Assembly: GCA_015064355.1 (NCBI GenBank)
Contig: SVSJ01000005.1
Location: 20,614 to 84,613 of the forward strand
Source: Oscillospiraceae bacterium
Lineage (GTDB): Bacteria; Bacillota; Clostridia; Oscillospirales; CAG-272
Length of the DNA: 64,000 nt
Reading direction: 5' to 3'
Within the stretch, counting starts at the first letter, position 1. Every line of letters starts with the position of its first letter. Shown here piece by piece: positions 50,697 to 59,425 of the stretch. Under the pieces are notes generated by a model, which was not told the origin of the DNA, did no database searches, and was given only the letters and a program-made list of their open reading frames with translations. The translations under genes were made by a program, and so were the position numbers.

Positions 50697-52582
50697 TGCG
50701 TGAATATCTCCCTCTCATAATCGTCGGTGCAATTATCGGTATATTCTCTATCGTTTTCCTTGTTGTTTATCTCCTTGAGAAGAACAAGAAAGAGAAGATG
50801 GGCTTTGACCGTCATATGAAGGACGGCGAGATCGTAAAGCGACTGCTGAAGTACGCAAAGCCCTACGCGGGACAGTTCGTTCTCGTAGTGCTGATCATGC
50901 TCTTCTCTATCGTTTACGATATTACCTCCCCTCTCTTGATTGGCCACATTGAGGACACCGTAAAGGACACTTTTGAATTCAGCTATCTTATTTCAATCGT
51001 TATCGTTTACGCAGGCATCCTCGTTGTCAGCCTTATCTGCACTTATCTCCAGGCTATCATTCTTCAGAAGATCGGCCAGAAGATTCTCTCACAGATCAGA
51101 CTTGACGTGTTCACTCACATTGAATCCCTCTCACACGAGCAGCTTAACAACATTCCCGTAGGTAAGCTTGTTACCCGTGTAAGTAACGACCCAAACGCCA
51201 TTTCATTTATGTTTACCAACGTTCTCGTTACACTTATCAAGAACGTTATGGTAATCTTCGGCGTACTCGGCGCTATGCTGGCTCTCAACTATATGTTGAC
51301 CTTGGCAGTTATCGCCTTCGTACCCTTTATCGTACTATTTACGATCATCTTCCGTAAATTCTCCCGTAAGGTTCACCGCAGTGTAAGCGACGCGACTACT
51401 GACGTTAACACTTATCTCTCCGAAAACCTCTCCGGCATCAAGATCACTCAGATCTTCAACCGCGAGGACAGAAAGATGAGCGACTTTGTGGTAAAAAGCA
51501 ATACCCTCAAAAAGGCTAAGCAGGCGAGAATGCTGGTATTCGGTATTTTCCGTCCGCTGATGTATATGCTCTACACTTCGTCCATAATGCTTCTCTTCTA
51601 CTTCGGATCAAAAGTCAGCATTTCCGGCGAGCCTGTATTCGGACAGATCGTTACATCAAGTATTGTGGTTTCGTTCTATATGTTCATCTCCCGTTTCTAC
51701 AACCCAATTCAGACCCTTGCAGAGCAGTTTGACACTCTTCAGCGTTCATTTGCATCTGCTGAAAAGATATTCACAATAATGGATATGGTTCCCGAGGTTG
51801 TTGACGAAGAAGATGCTATTGAGCTTGACGAGATCCGCGGTGAGATCGAATTCCGCGACGTTTGGTTCTGCTACAAGCCCGATGAATGGGTACTGAAGGG
51901 GGTTTCCTTCCACGTTGAACCCAAGCAGACCGTCGCTTTCGTTGGTTCCACCGGCTCCGGTAAGACCACTATCCTTTCGCTTATTTGCCGTAACTACGAT
52001 ATTCAAAAGGGTCAGATCCTCATTGACGGTATCGACATCAAGAAGATCAAGATCTCTTCTCTCCGCCGTCATTTCGGTCAGATGCTTCAGGACGTGTTCC
52101 TGTTCTCCGGCGACATTCGCTCCAATATTCTTCTCCGCGAGGAAGGAATTTCCGACGAAGAGGTTATGGAGGCTTGCCGCTACGTTAACGCCGATTCCTT
52201 TATAAACAAGCTTGATGGCGGACTTGACGAGGTAGTTCGTGAGCGCGGTAACAACTTCTCCGCAGGTCAGAGACAGCTTCTCTCATTTGCCCGCACTATC
52301 ATTCACAAGCCTTCCGTCATCATTCTTGACGAGGCTACCGCGAATATTGACACGGAAACCGAGCTTCTTATCCAGGATTCTCTTGAAAAGATCAAGAATA
52401 TCGGTACAATGCTTATCGTTGCTCACCGACTCTCCACCATTCAGCACGCGGACAACATTATCGTGCTGTCACACGGCGTGATCGAGGAGCAAGGTAATCA
52501 CCAGGAGCTGCTCCACCAGAAAGGCAGATATTACAAGCTCTACACTCTGCAGTTCTCCAAGCAGCAGGTTCGGGGCAACTAA
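50696..52582 (+). CDS. ABC exporter subunit with canonical ATPase site
   Basis: 628 residues. An extra N-terminal membrane segment (about 3-22, YLPLIIVGAIIGIFSIVFLVVYLL) precedes the six of the exporter core. ATPase: Walker A GSTGSGKTT, signature NFSAGQRQL, Walker B VIILDEATANID with the catalytic glutamate. With the gene before it, forms a heterodimer of the multidrug or peptide export type; the substrate is not shown. Start overlaps the upstream stop by one base. Confidence 0.94.
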   Translation: MREYLPLIIVGAIIGIFSIVFLVVYLLEKNKKEKMGFDRHMKDGEIVKRLLKYAKPYAGQFVLVVLIMLFSIVYDITSPLLIGHIEDTVKDTFEFSYLISIVIVYAGILVVSLICTYLQAIILQKIGQKILSQIRLDVFTHIESLSHEQLNNIPVGKLVTRVSNDPNAISFMFTNVLVTLIKNVMVIFGVLGAMLALNYMLTLAVIAFVPFIVLFTIIFRKFSRKVHRSVSDATTDVNTYLSENLSGIKITQIFNREDRKMSDFVVKSNTLKKAKQARMLVFGIFRPLMYMLYTSSIMLLFYFGSKVSISGEPVFGQIVTSSIVVSFYMFISRFYNPIQTLAEQFDTLQRSFASAEKIFTIMDMVPEVVDEEDAIELDEIRGEIEFRDVWFCYKPDEWVLKGVSFHVEPKQTVAFVGSTGSGKTTILSLICRNYDIQKGQILIDGIDIKKIKISSLRRHFGQMLQDVFLFSGDIRSNILLREEGISDEEVMEACRYVNADSFINKLDGGLDEVVRERGNNFSAGQRQLLSFARTIIHKPSVIILDEATANIDTETELLIQDSLEKIKNIGTMLIVAHRLSTIQHADNIIVLSHGVIEEQGNHQELLHQKGRYYKLYTLQFSKQQVRGN

Positions 52583-52590
52583 CTAAAACA

Positions 52591-52622
52591 AAAAGTCTCG
52601 GGACGTGAGTTTCGGGACTTTT
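52591..52622. terminator. Terminator of the ABC exporter operon
   Basis: 10-bp stem AAAAGTCTCG/CGGGACTTTT (one G-U) with a 12-base loop; then CTATTT. The plus-strand T tract is short, mostly within the stem. Confidence 0.7.
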
Positions 52623-52675
52623 CTATTTACAACCTTAAGTTGAGTTTTTACAGCAGAAATAATAAAAACAGTCTG

Positions 52676-52704
52676 TTGTTTAAAGCTGCAATATGTGTTA
52701 TCAT
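52676..52704 (+). promoter_or_regulatory. Promoter of the first XRE-TPR gene
   Basis: TTGTTT (52676-52681), 17-base spacer, TATCAT (52699-52704), with TGTGT before the -10 like the sigma gene promoter at 53944. Confidence 0.5.
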
Positions 52705-52756
52705 TATTACAGCGATCGCGAAAAGAATATACATCAAATAATACAGGAGGTACCAA

Positions 52757-53851
52757 ATGAGTATCGGAAGAAATATTTATGAACTCCGCAGAAATAAGAA
52801 AATGACTCAAGGCCAGCTTGCGGAAAAGCTCGGTGTCACTGAACAATCCGTGTCAAAGTGGGAAAACGGCATTTGCGCACCTGATGTAAGCTTGTTCCCT
52901 ACTATTGCAGGATTTTTCGGTGTGTCTATCGATAGAATATTCGGTTATAGTGAAACCAGTTATGATGATGAAGTTGAGAAAATCAGAAAAGAATGCGACA
53001 ATGCAAAAGACACATACGAAGAGATCGAAATCCTCTCAAAAGGACTTGAAAGATACCCAAACAGCGCACCGTTGAAGACCGACTTGGCGTTCTCTCTTTC
53101 AATGATAAACAGAATCTCCAAGGATGAAAATGAGAAAAAGGAAGCTGTACAAAAAGGCATCCGCTTGTGTAACGAGGTTGTTGCAACGTGCGGGGATCAG
53201 AAAGAGGTTGACAACGCACTTGTTATGCTTTGCAGGATCTATTCGGAAACAGGAGAATTCGAAAAAGCTCTTGAAGCAAACAGTAAAATAAGTCCTGATA
53301 ATTATTACAATATGGTTATAGGCAAATGCAAAATCTTCAATGACAAAAACAGCCTTAATGAACAATCAAAAGTAACAGAGGAAAATCTGTGGAAATGCTT
53401 CCTTGCAATGGATCTGATCCTTGAAATGTACGTAAGCGCGCTTCGGAGAAATCAGGAATTTGAGAAAGCCTCGGCATTTGTTCGTGCCCATAAAAAGCTG
53501 CTTTCCATATTTGACGAGGGATGCGAGAATTTCTATGCAATTCACAAATTCTGGGCGTGGAATCAAGATGTTCGTATCAGCAAAACCCTTATGCGTCATG
53601 AAGAGTGTCTAGAAAAGCTAAAGGGATTATTCGATGTCTATTTGCAGATGAGAGCTGCTGAAAACAGCGAAAGCTTTGATGTAGCAGATCGCAACCCGAT
53701 GTTCTTCTCAAACACGAAAGGATTTATAGAAGAGTATGGTCGCGGTGGAAATTTTGACAAGAATTATCTCTCCAAATTTGACAAATTCCTTGAAAAAACG
53801 GAAGGATATGCTGAATTCAAAGAGTACGTAAAAAACAATGATCTTTCATAA
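52757..53851 (+). CDS. XRE-TPR regulator, long paralogue
   Basis: 364 residues. HTH_3 at 5-60 (IGRNIYELRRNKKMTQGQL, VTEQSVSKWENGICAPDVSL, FFGVSIDRIFGYS), then helical repeats through the rest (ILSKGLERYPNSAPLKTDLA, ALVMLCRIYSETGEFEKAL). A clear paralogue of the 257-residue protein at 55450: the HTH, FGVSIDRxFGY and the repeat order are shared, and this copy has ~107 more residues at the C-terminus. AGGAGGT precedes the ATG. Together they flank a sigma/anti-sigma-like pair. Target unknown. Confidence 0.82.
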   Translation: MSIGRNIYELRRNKKMTQGQLAEKLGVTEQSVSKWENGICAPDVSLFPTIAGFFGVSIDRIFGYSETSYDDEVEKIRKECDNAKDTYEEIEILSKGLERYPNSAPLKTDLAFSLSMINRISKDENEKKEAVQKGIRLCNEVVATCGDQKEVDNALVMLCRIYSETGEFEKALEANSKISPDNYYNMVIGKCKIFNDKNSLNEQSKVTEENLWKCFLAMDLILEMYVSALRRNQEFEKASAFVRAHKKLLSIFDEGCENFYAIHKFWAWNQDVRISKTLMRHEECLEKLKGLFDVYLQMRAAENSESFDVADRNPMFFSNTKGFIEEYGRGGNFDKNYLSKFDKFLEKTEGYAEFKEYVKNNDLS

Positions 53852-53870
53852 CAAAAGAATATAAAAACCG

Positions 53871-53898
53871 CATCCGTTCACAAAAAAGTGGGCGGATG
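53871..53898 (+). terminator. Terminator of the first XRE-TPR gene
   Basis: 11-bp stem CATCCGTTCAC/GTGGGCGGATG with two G-U pairs and an A6 loop, then TTTTTATAA. Confidence 0.8.
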
Positions 53899-53943
53899 TT
53901 TTTATAATTCAACCTATGGTTAAATTTGGATTTTGCCCCTCTA

Positions 53944-53972
53944 TTGTCATTTATTTATATTTGTGTTATCAT
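53944..53972 (+). promoter_or_regulatory. Promoter of the ECF sigma gene
   Basis: TTGTCA (53944-53949), 17-base spacer, TATCAT (53967-53972). No clear autoregulatory ECF-type promoter is seen, so first expression would depend on sigma A. Confidence 0.55.
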
Positions 53973-54015
53973 ATCCATAAGCCAAACAAAATTTTACTTA
54001 GAGGGAAACAGCGTT

Positions 54016-54576
54016 ATGATTTCTTTATACTCATCAATGGTAGCGGATGACTCGAAAAAAAGCAAGATCGTCATTATTTACGAGAATTACTACTCTTTTA
54101 TGGCATACACTGCCGGCCTGATCCTGAATCACAACAAACACGATGTTGAGGACACAGTACACTCCGCTATGCTGAAGATAATTGAAAATATTGATCTTAT
54201 TGATACGTCCGACTCACGCCGAGTGAAGAATCTGTGCTGTGTTATTGCGCGAAACAAGGCTATCGACTATCTTCGTTCAAAGAATAAGGAAGCTTACCTA
54301 CTTGATGAAGAAGAGGTATTTTCTGAGCCCATGGACACAGAGACCGATCCGGCGGACATTATCGTAAAGCAAGAGATATATGACGAAGTGATCGCCGCTA
54401 TCGAGAAGTTACCTGATACTTACCGAGACGTTTGCCTGCTTAAATACGTCAACTCAATGAAAGAAGGAGAGATCGCAGCGATTTTGGATATTTCCGAGAG
54501 CAACGTTGGCGTAAGAATACACAGGGCAAAACAGATGATCAGAAATGCCTTGAAGGAGGAGAACATTTATGTCTGA
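54016..54576 (+). CDS. ECF-type RNA polymerase sigma factor
   Basis: 186 residues. Region 2 (about 15-80: KHDVEDTVHSAMLKIIENID, RRVKNLCCVIARNKAIDYLRSK) and region 4 (about 125-180: AIEKLPDTYRDVCLLKYVNSMKEGEIAAILDISESNVGVRIHRAK). Region 3 is absent, as in extracytoplasmic-function sigma factors. ATG 54016, with GAGGGA upstream, is chosen; the longer frame starts inside the promoter. The gene overlaps its downstream DUF4367-like gene by 8 bases. Confidence 0.92.
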   Translation: MISLYSSMVADDSKKSKIVIIYENYYSFMAYTAGLILNHNKHDVEDTVHSAMLKIIENIDLIDTSDSRRVKNLCCVIARNKAIDYLRSKNKEAYLLDEEEVFSEPMDTETDPADIIVKQEIYDEVIAAIEKLPDTYRDVCLLKYVNSMKEGEIAAILDISESNVGVRIHRAKQMIRNALKEENIYV

Positions 54577-55381
54577 TCCGATTATTGACAGCGTTTTTGA
54601 AAAAGCGTTTAACAGTTACGCTGACAAGCTATTTGAGTCCTATCCAACTGACGAGGAAATGAAGAAAGCCTACCCGGTTTCTCCAAGGCGCGCGAAGCTT
54701 TACGAAAGGATCGCTCGGGCATATAAGAACGGACACAGCAAGAGAAACAAGCTTTCGGATTATGTGGCGTGCTCCTTCGCGGGTAGTGATATGGAAAATG
54801 AGCTTGATACACAAAAGGCATACACTATTTTGGAAAAGAATGCGAAAAAGAACGAGACCAAAAGAAAAGGTAAGGTTCTCAAGATCATACTCGTTGTGTC
54901 TATACTGCTGGCTCTTCTTGTTGGTACAGTTATTGCAGTCAACTATCCCGAAATTAAGAAGATACTACATAAAGTAACTTATGACAATGGTGGAGTTTCC
55001 TTTGATTACGTACCGAACACCTCAACTAAGATGCCAGATATCTCCGTTTACAGCATTGAATACATACCTGCGGGATATGAACTTTCTACCGATGAGACTT
55101 GGGATGATAATTCGAAAAGAATGAGAAAGTATCTGTATTATTGCGGTGACCGTTATTTATTCATCGAGATCCTCGATATGGATGTTTCATCTGTATATTT
55201 AACAGACACTTACCCAAGCCATACTGTTAAAATGATAGAGGGGCGAGAAACACATATTTATTACAATGATGCTTACGATGAAGGCTCTATTGTTGCGATG
55301 GAAGGTAAGGTTATAATTTACATACACGGATGTATGCCACAGGAAGAACTCGTGAAAATTGTAGAAAATATAAAAAGATAG
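54569..55381 (+). CDS. Membrane protein with DUF4367-like domain, probable anti-sigma
   Basis: 270 residues. A cytoplasmic ~105-residue part (Ser/Lys-rich, with HSKRNKLSDYVACSF), one membrane segment (about 110-128, VLKIILVVSILLALLVGTVIAV) and an external ~140-residue domain (PDISVYSIEYIPAGYELSTDE, EGRETHIYYN, IIYIHGCMPQEELVKIVENI) of DUF4367 type. Sigma factor-coupled, single-span proteins of this kind are usually anti-sigma factors. The N-terminal part lacks a recognisable zinc-binding ASD motif. Start overlaps the sigma gene by 8 bases. Confidence 0.72.
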   Translation: MSDPIIDSVFEKAFNSYADKLFESYPTDEEMKKAYPVSPRRAKLYERIARAYKNGHSKRNKLSDYVACSFAGSDMENELDTQKAYTILEKNAKKNETKRKGKVLKIILVVSILLALLVGTVIAVNYPEIKKILHKVTYDNGGVSFDYVPNTSTKMPDISVYSIEYIPAGYELSTDETWDDNSKRMRKYLYYCGDRYLFIEILDMDVSSVYLTDTYPSHTVKMIEGRETHIYYNDAYDEGSIVAMEGKVIIYIHGCMPQEELVKIVENIKR

Positions 55382-55449
55382 AGAATTCTTGTAAGAAAAT
55401 GCCGTTTTGAATCGTATTATTTATAATACCATTATAACGGAGAAGACCA

Positions 55450-56223
55450 ATGAGCCTTGGCAAGAATTTGAATGAGCTTAGAAAAAGCAAGGGACTAACG
55501 CAAAAAGAGCTTGCAAGTGCCCTTCGCGTTACCATACAAGCAATCTCCAAGTGGGAAAACGATATCTGCTATCCATCAGCAGATATCTATCCCGCAATAG
55601 CGAAGTTTTACGGCGTGTCCATCGACAGGCTGTTCGGCTACACCTCGGTCAATTACGAGGACACCCTGCTTGAGATACAGAAGAAAATCAAGGAAGTAGA
55701 CAATAGCGGGGAAAAAATCCGGCTTATCAATGATGGGATCCGTAAGTTTCCCGACAGCAAACAGCTAAAAATAATGCTTGCCACGGTATTAACGGACGCT
55801 GCGCGAGATTCCAAGAAACGCAAAGAGAAAAATGCTCTTATAGACAAAGCTATTGCCTTATGTCTGGAAGTATCCGCGGACTGCGAAAACAAAGATGATG
55901 CAGATGAGGCTCTTTGCCTTCTCTGTGAACTGTATATGCTACAGGGGAATTTGAATCAGGCTCTTATCTCAAGTCAGCAGATCAGCGAAAACAATTACGA
56001 TAAGCGAATCAAAAACGAGGCTACAATAATCGCAAGCGTATATGATTTTGACAATCTGGTTTTGTACTGTAAAAACAATATTGGCAAGTGCTACAAAACG
56101 GTAAACTACCTTATGGAGCTACTGACCGATGCATACACTGTCAGCAATAATGATGAAGGAATCAAAAAGCTCAATAAAGCCGGCGAGATCCTAAATAGCC
56201 TTTACGATAATTACTTATTATAA
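55450..56223 (+). CDS. XRE-TPR regulator, short paralogue
   Basis: 257 residues. HTH_3 at 5-60 (LGKNLNELRKSKGLTQKEL, ITIQAISKWENDICYPSADIYP-type turn, FYGVSIDRLFGYT) and a helical repeat region to the end (INDGIRKFPDSKQLKIMLA, ALCLLCELYMLQGNLNQAL). It lacks the last ~107 residues of the paralogue at 52757. GGAGAAG precedes the ATG. The 68-base gap after the DUF4367-like gene lacks a clear terminator, so it may share the sigma transcript. Confidence 0.8.
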   Translation: MSLGKNLNELRKSKGLTQKELASALRVTIQAISKWENDICYPSADIYPAIAKFYGVSIDRLFGYTSVNYEDTLLEIQKKIKEVDNSGEKIRLINDGIRKFPDSKQLKIMLATVLTDAARDSKKRKEKNALIDKAIALCLEVSADCENKDDADEALCLLCELYMLQGNLNQALISSQQISENNYDKRIKNEATIIASVYDFDNLVLYCKNNIGKCYKTVNYLMELLTDAYTVSNNDEGIKKLNKAGEILNSLYDNYLL

Positions 56224-56229
56224 GCAAAG

Positions 56230-56258
56230 CACCTCCCTTTCCTTTCGGTTGGGGAGGT
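56230..56258. terminator. Bidirectional terminator
   Basis: CACCTCCC/GGGGAGGT stem with a T/C-rich loop between convergent genes; plus strand continues into TTTTCTTTATTT, minus strand lacks a long T tract. Confidence 0.75.
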
Positions 56259-56263
56259 TTTCT

Positions 56264-56941
56264 TTATTTGCCGCAGAGCAGCTCTGACACGGTGACAAAT
56301 TCATACCCTCGCTCAAGAAGCACAGGAATTATCTGCCGAAGCGCCGCCGGGGTTGGTGACTGCCCTGACACGAAATCGTGAAACAGAATTATATCACCGG
56401 CTTCAGTGCTTGACAGCACGTTTTCCACTATCTGCTCCGTTGGCGTGTGCGCCCAATCAAGGGTATCTACAGACCAGCAGATAACGTTATACTGTCTTTC
56501 TTCCGTTGCCGCAAGGAGGGTGTCGCTCATTTTTCCTTCAGGCGGTCGCAGGAGGTTTGTTTTGTATCCGGTTGCTTCAAGCACCGCTCCCTCACCGAAG
56601 TCGATCTCGTTACAGGTATCACTATATGACAGGTCACGGAGATTCTTGTGGGAGTAGGTGTGGTTCCCTATCTCGTGTCCTCGGCTTTCCACCAGGCGGG
56701 CCTCTTCCGGGTAAGCTTCCACATTAACGCCTATGAAAAAAAAGGTTGCTCTTATTCCGTACTCGTCAAGTATGTCAATTATTTCTTCAGTATACCGTGG
56801 GTGGGGGCCGTCATCAAAAGTTAATGCAATGCTTTTGCCGCTTGATTGCCAGGAATACACAACGTCGGATGATGCGTGGACTACTTGTGAGATCAAAAGT
56901 GTTAAAGCTGCTGCAACCGTGAGAAATCGCATTTTCTTCAT
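56264..56941 (-). CDS. Polysaccharide deacetylase, secreted (CE4)
   Basis: 225 residues. An N-terminal signal segment (RFLTVAAALTLLISQVVHASS) precedes the NodB domain with LTFDDGPHPRYTEEII (catalytic aspartate), FFFIGVNVEAYPEEA, IGNHTYSHKNL (H-x3-H metal ligands), NLLRPPEGKMSD, CWSVDTLDW and IILFHD. Full CE4 active site. Likely deacetylates GlcNAc or MurNAc in the wall. It starts 5 bases after the pdaA-like gene, with GAGGT from that gene's end as ribosome site. Confidence 0.93.
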   Translation of the reverse strand: MKKMRFLTVAAALTLLISQVVHASSDVVYSWQSSGKSIALTFDDGPHPRYTEEIIDILDEYGIRATFFFIGVNVEAYPEEARLVESRGHEIGNHTYSHKNLRDLSYSDTCNEIDFGEGAVLEATGYKTNLLRPPEGKMSDTLLAATEERQYNVICWSVDTLDWAHTPTEQIVENVLSSTEAGDIILFHDFVSGQSPTPAALRQIIPVLLERGYEFVTVSELLCGK

Positions 56942-56946
56942 AGGTC

Positions 56947-57864
56947 TTACCTCGCGCCAGTCAGCTCGTCAAGGGTGCCGAATCGGTATCCCATCTCACG
57001 CCATTTTTTAATGAGAGTTGGCAGTATCTCCGCGTTTGTCTTTGATGTGGGATGAAGGAGGATGACCTCGCCGTTGTGAGTTTCTGAGATTATTTTATCA
57101 ATAGCCCGATCCGGTGACATCTGGTTTTCATTATCCCAATCGGCGTAGGCAAAGCTCCAGAATATAGTCTTATACCCAAGTGAATCCGCCCACTCAAGGT
57201 TCGATTCGTTGAATTTTCCCTCCGGCGGACGGTAGAATTTTGCAAGTTCATAGCCTGTGGTATCTTTATAAATTTGCTCCATCCGGGATAGTTCACTTGC
57301 AAATTCATCAAAAGAAATGACCGTTGTCATATCACGGTGCTTTGCGGTATGGTTGCACACGGTATGCCCTTCTTCAGCCATACGCAAGACAAGATCTGTG
57401 TTTTTTAGCACAAGATTATCAAGAATGAAGAATGCCCCGGGGATGTTTTCGGTTTTTAAAGTGTCAAGGATCTTTTCAACGTTTCCGTTTTCATACCCTG
57501 CATCAAAGGTCAAATATATAACAGGCTCGTCTTTGCCTAAAAAATATCCTCCGTGGTTTTCGATAAAGCTCATTTCAGGTGGAATAGGCGGTCGCGCGCC
57601 GTCCTTTGTGTGCTTGAAGTACCAGCTGTAAGCGGCGCATCCTGCGGTCTCACGAGTGCGAGTCTCCTCAGTTCCCGGGGATTTGTCGCGATTTGTGGGG
57701 CTTGAGTCTCCTCTTTGCGGTGTTATATCCTCAATTGGCAAACTTTCCGACACCCGCGAAAAAGTGTATAAACGCTCTATAATACTCTCGGCTGACGCCG
57801 CCGTCGCTCCGAAAATCATTCCTAGCGCGACCACGGCAGCAATAGTTTTTGATGTTGTTTTCAT
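56947..57864 (-). CDS. pdaA: PdaA-type polysaccharide deacetylase
   Basis: 305 residues, with signal segment (TIAAVVALGMIFGATAASA). The PdaA form of the NodB motif is present: VIYLTFDAGYENG instead of TFDDG, HTAKHRDM for metal, FYRPPEGKFNE and FWSFAYADWDNENQMSP. PdaA deacetylates MurNAc after L-Ala removal in spore cortex so that muramic-delta-lactam can form. The start at 57864 (MKTTSKT), with AAAGGAGA upstream, is chosen; the longer frame adds 38 unsupported residues. Two-gene unit with the next deacetylase. Confidence 0.85.
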   Translation of the reverse strand: MKTTSKTIAAVVALGMIFGATAASAESIIERLYTFSRVSESLPIEDITPQRGDSSPTNRDKSPGTEETRTRETAGCAAYSWYFKHTKDGARPPIPPEMSFIENHGGYFLGKDEPVIYLTFDAGYENGNVEKILDTLKTENIPGAFFILDNLVLKNTDLVLRMAEEGHTVCNHTAKHRDMTTVISFDEFASELSRMEQIYKDTTGYELAKFYRPPEGKFNESNLEWADSLGYKTIFWSFAYADWDNENQMSPDRAIDKIISETHNGEVILLHPTSKTNAEILPTLIKKWREMGYRFGTLDELTGAR

Positions 57865-58047
57865 AAAATTCTGTCTCCTTTCTGAATGCGGATCAATTAA
57901 TATTCTTCGCAAAATTACTGAATATAACCCAGTCAATTTTTGTACTGGCGAGAAAGGATTTTGTGAATAAATTTCCATTTATGCATTTTATTGTACTTTT
58001 TGATAATTTTATTTAAAGTAATATTACTCTTTTGTTGAAGATGTATA

Positions 58048-58076
58048 TTGAAAATATCCAAAGATAGATGTATAAT
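58048..58076 (+). promoter_or_regulatory. Promoter of argG
   Basis: TTGAAA (58048-58053), 17-base spacer, TATAAT (58071-58076). ATATTGAAAATAT over the -35 is a near-palindrome that could be an operator. Confidence 0.65.
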
Positions 58077-58116
58077 TATAACACTATAATTTATAATTAT
58101 TAATGAGGTCAGAAAA

Positions 58117-59343
58117 ATGGCAAAAGAAATAAAGAAAATCGTTCTTGCTTACTCCGGCGGTCTTGATACATCTATTATTATTCCGTGGCTCAAGGAGAAT
58201 TATGAAGGCTGTGAGGTTATCGCAGTTTCCGGTAACGTTGGTCAGGCTGATGAGCTTGAGGGTCTTGAAGAAAAGGCTCTGAAGACAGGTGCATCCAAAC
58301 TTTACATTGAAGATCTCCGCAAGGAATATATTGAAGATTTCATCTGGCCCTGCCTTAAGGCTGATGCAAAGTATGAGGACTACCTCCTCGGTACATCTCA
58401 CGCTCGTCCCTGCATTGCAAAGAGACTTGTTGAGATCGCACTCGCAGAAGGTGCTGACGCTATCTGCCACGGATGCACAGGTAAGGGTAACGACCAGGTT
58501 CGTTTCGAGCTGACAATCAAGGCTCTCGCACCCGAAATGAAGATCATCGCTCCCTGGAGAATCTGGGATATTCAGTCCCGTGACGAAGAGATCGAATATG
58601 CTGAAGCTCACAACATTCCTCTCAAGATAAACCGTGAGACAAACTATTCCAAGGACAAGAACCTCTGGCACCTTAGCCACGAAGGTCTCGACCTTGAAAG
58701 CCCTGCAAACGAGCCCCAGTACAACAAGCCCGGCTTCCTTGAACTCGGCGTTTCTCCCGAGATGGCTCCCGACACTCCCACCTACATTACAATTCACTTT
58801 GAAAAGGGTGTTCCTACTGCTCTTGACGGAGTTGAAATGGATGGCATCGAGCTTATCGACAAGCTTAACAAGATCGGTGGTGCAAACGGAATCGGTCTTC
58901 TCGATATTGTTGAAAACCGTCTCGTTGGTATGAAGAGCCGCGGTGTGTATGAAACTCCCGCAGGTACAATTCTCTACAAGGCCCACAATGTACTCGAAAC
59001 TATCACAGTTGACAAGGAGACCTTCCACTTCAAGGAAATCGTAGCACAGAAAATGGCGGATCTGGTTTACAATGGTCAGTGGTTCACACCTCTTCGTGAA
59101 GCGATCTGTGCGTTCGTTGACGAAACACAGAAGACTGTTACAGGTGATGTTAAGCTAAAGCTCTACAAGGGCAACATGATCAACGCAGGCGTTACATCTC
59201 CCTACTCTCTCTACAACGAGCAGACAGCTTCCTTCGGCGTTGACGAAGACTACAACCAGAAGGATTCCGAAGGCTTCATCAACCTCTTCGGTCTTCCCGT
59301 TAAGGTTCGCGCTCAGGCAATGAAGAACTGGCCCAAGGACTGA
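58117..59343 (+). CDS. argG: Argininosuccinate synthase
   Basis: 408 residues. P-loop-like [19 protein letters not shown] (PP-motif, residues 9-27), [65 protein letters not shown] and ETPAG. Condenses citrulline and aspartate with ATP. Codon bias suggests high expression. GAGG before the ATG. Followed by argH, with a stem-loop between. Confidence 0.97.
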   Translation: MAKEIKKIVLAYSGGLDTSIIIPWLKENYEGCEVIAVSGNVGQADELEGLEEKALKTGASKLYIEDLRKEYIEDFIWPCLKADAKYEDYLLGTSHARPCIAKRLVEIALAEGADAICHGCTGKGNDQVRFELTIKALAPEMKIIAPWRIWDIQSRDEEIEYAEAHNIPLKINRETNYSKDKNLWHLSHEGLDLESPANEPQYNKPGFLELGVSPEMAPDTPTYITIHFEKGVPTALDGVEMDGIELIDKLNKIGGANGIGLLDIVENRLVGMKSRGVYETPAGTILYKAHNVLETITVDKETFHFKEIVAQKMADLVYNGQWFTPLREAICAFVDETQKTVTGDVKLKLYKGNMINAGVTSPYSLYNEQTASFGVDEDYNQKDSEGFINLFGLPVKVRAQAMKNWPKD

Positions 59344-59367
59344 TTCAAGTAAATAAAATTAAAAGTG

Positions 59368-59397
59368 CGTAACTGTCGTTTTTCTGCGGCAGTTACG
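59368..59397 (+). terminator. Stem-loop between argG and argH
   Basis: 11-bp stem CGTAACTGTCG/CGGCAGTTACG with one G-U and an 8-base loop, followed by TTTACTCATATT, a poor T tract. May be a partial terminator or a processing/stability element that lowers argH relative to argG. Confidence 0.55.
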
Positions 59398-59425
59398 TTT
59401 ACTCATATTATAAAGGTGATTATTT

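Noticed and set aside
58084..59028. Minus-strand open frame (314 codons) opposite argG
   Set aside because: Same cause: codon bias in argG. No promoter or ribosome site.
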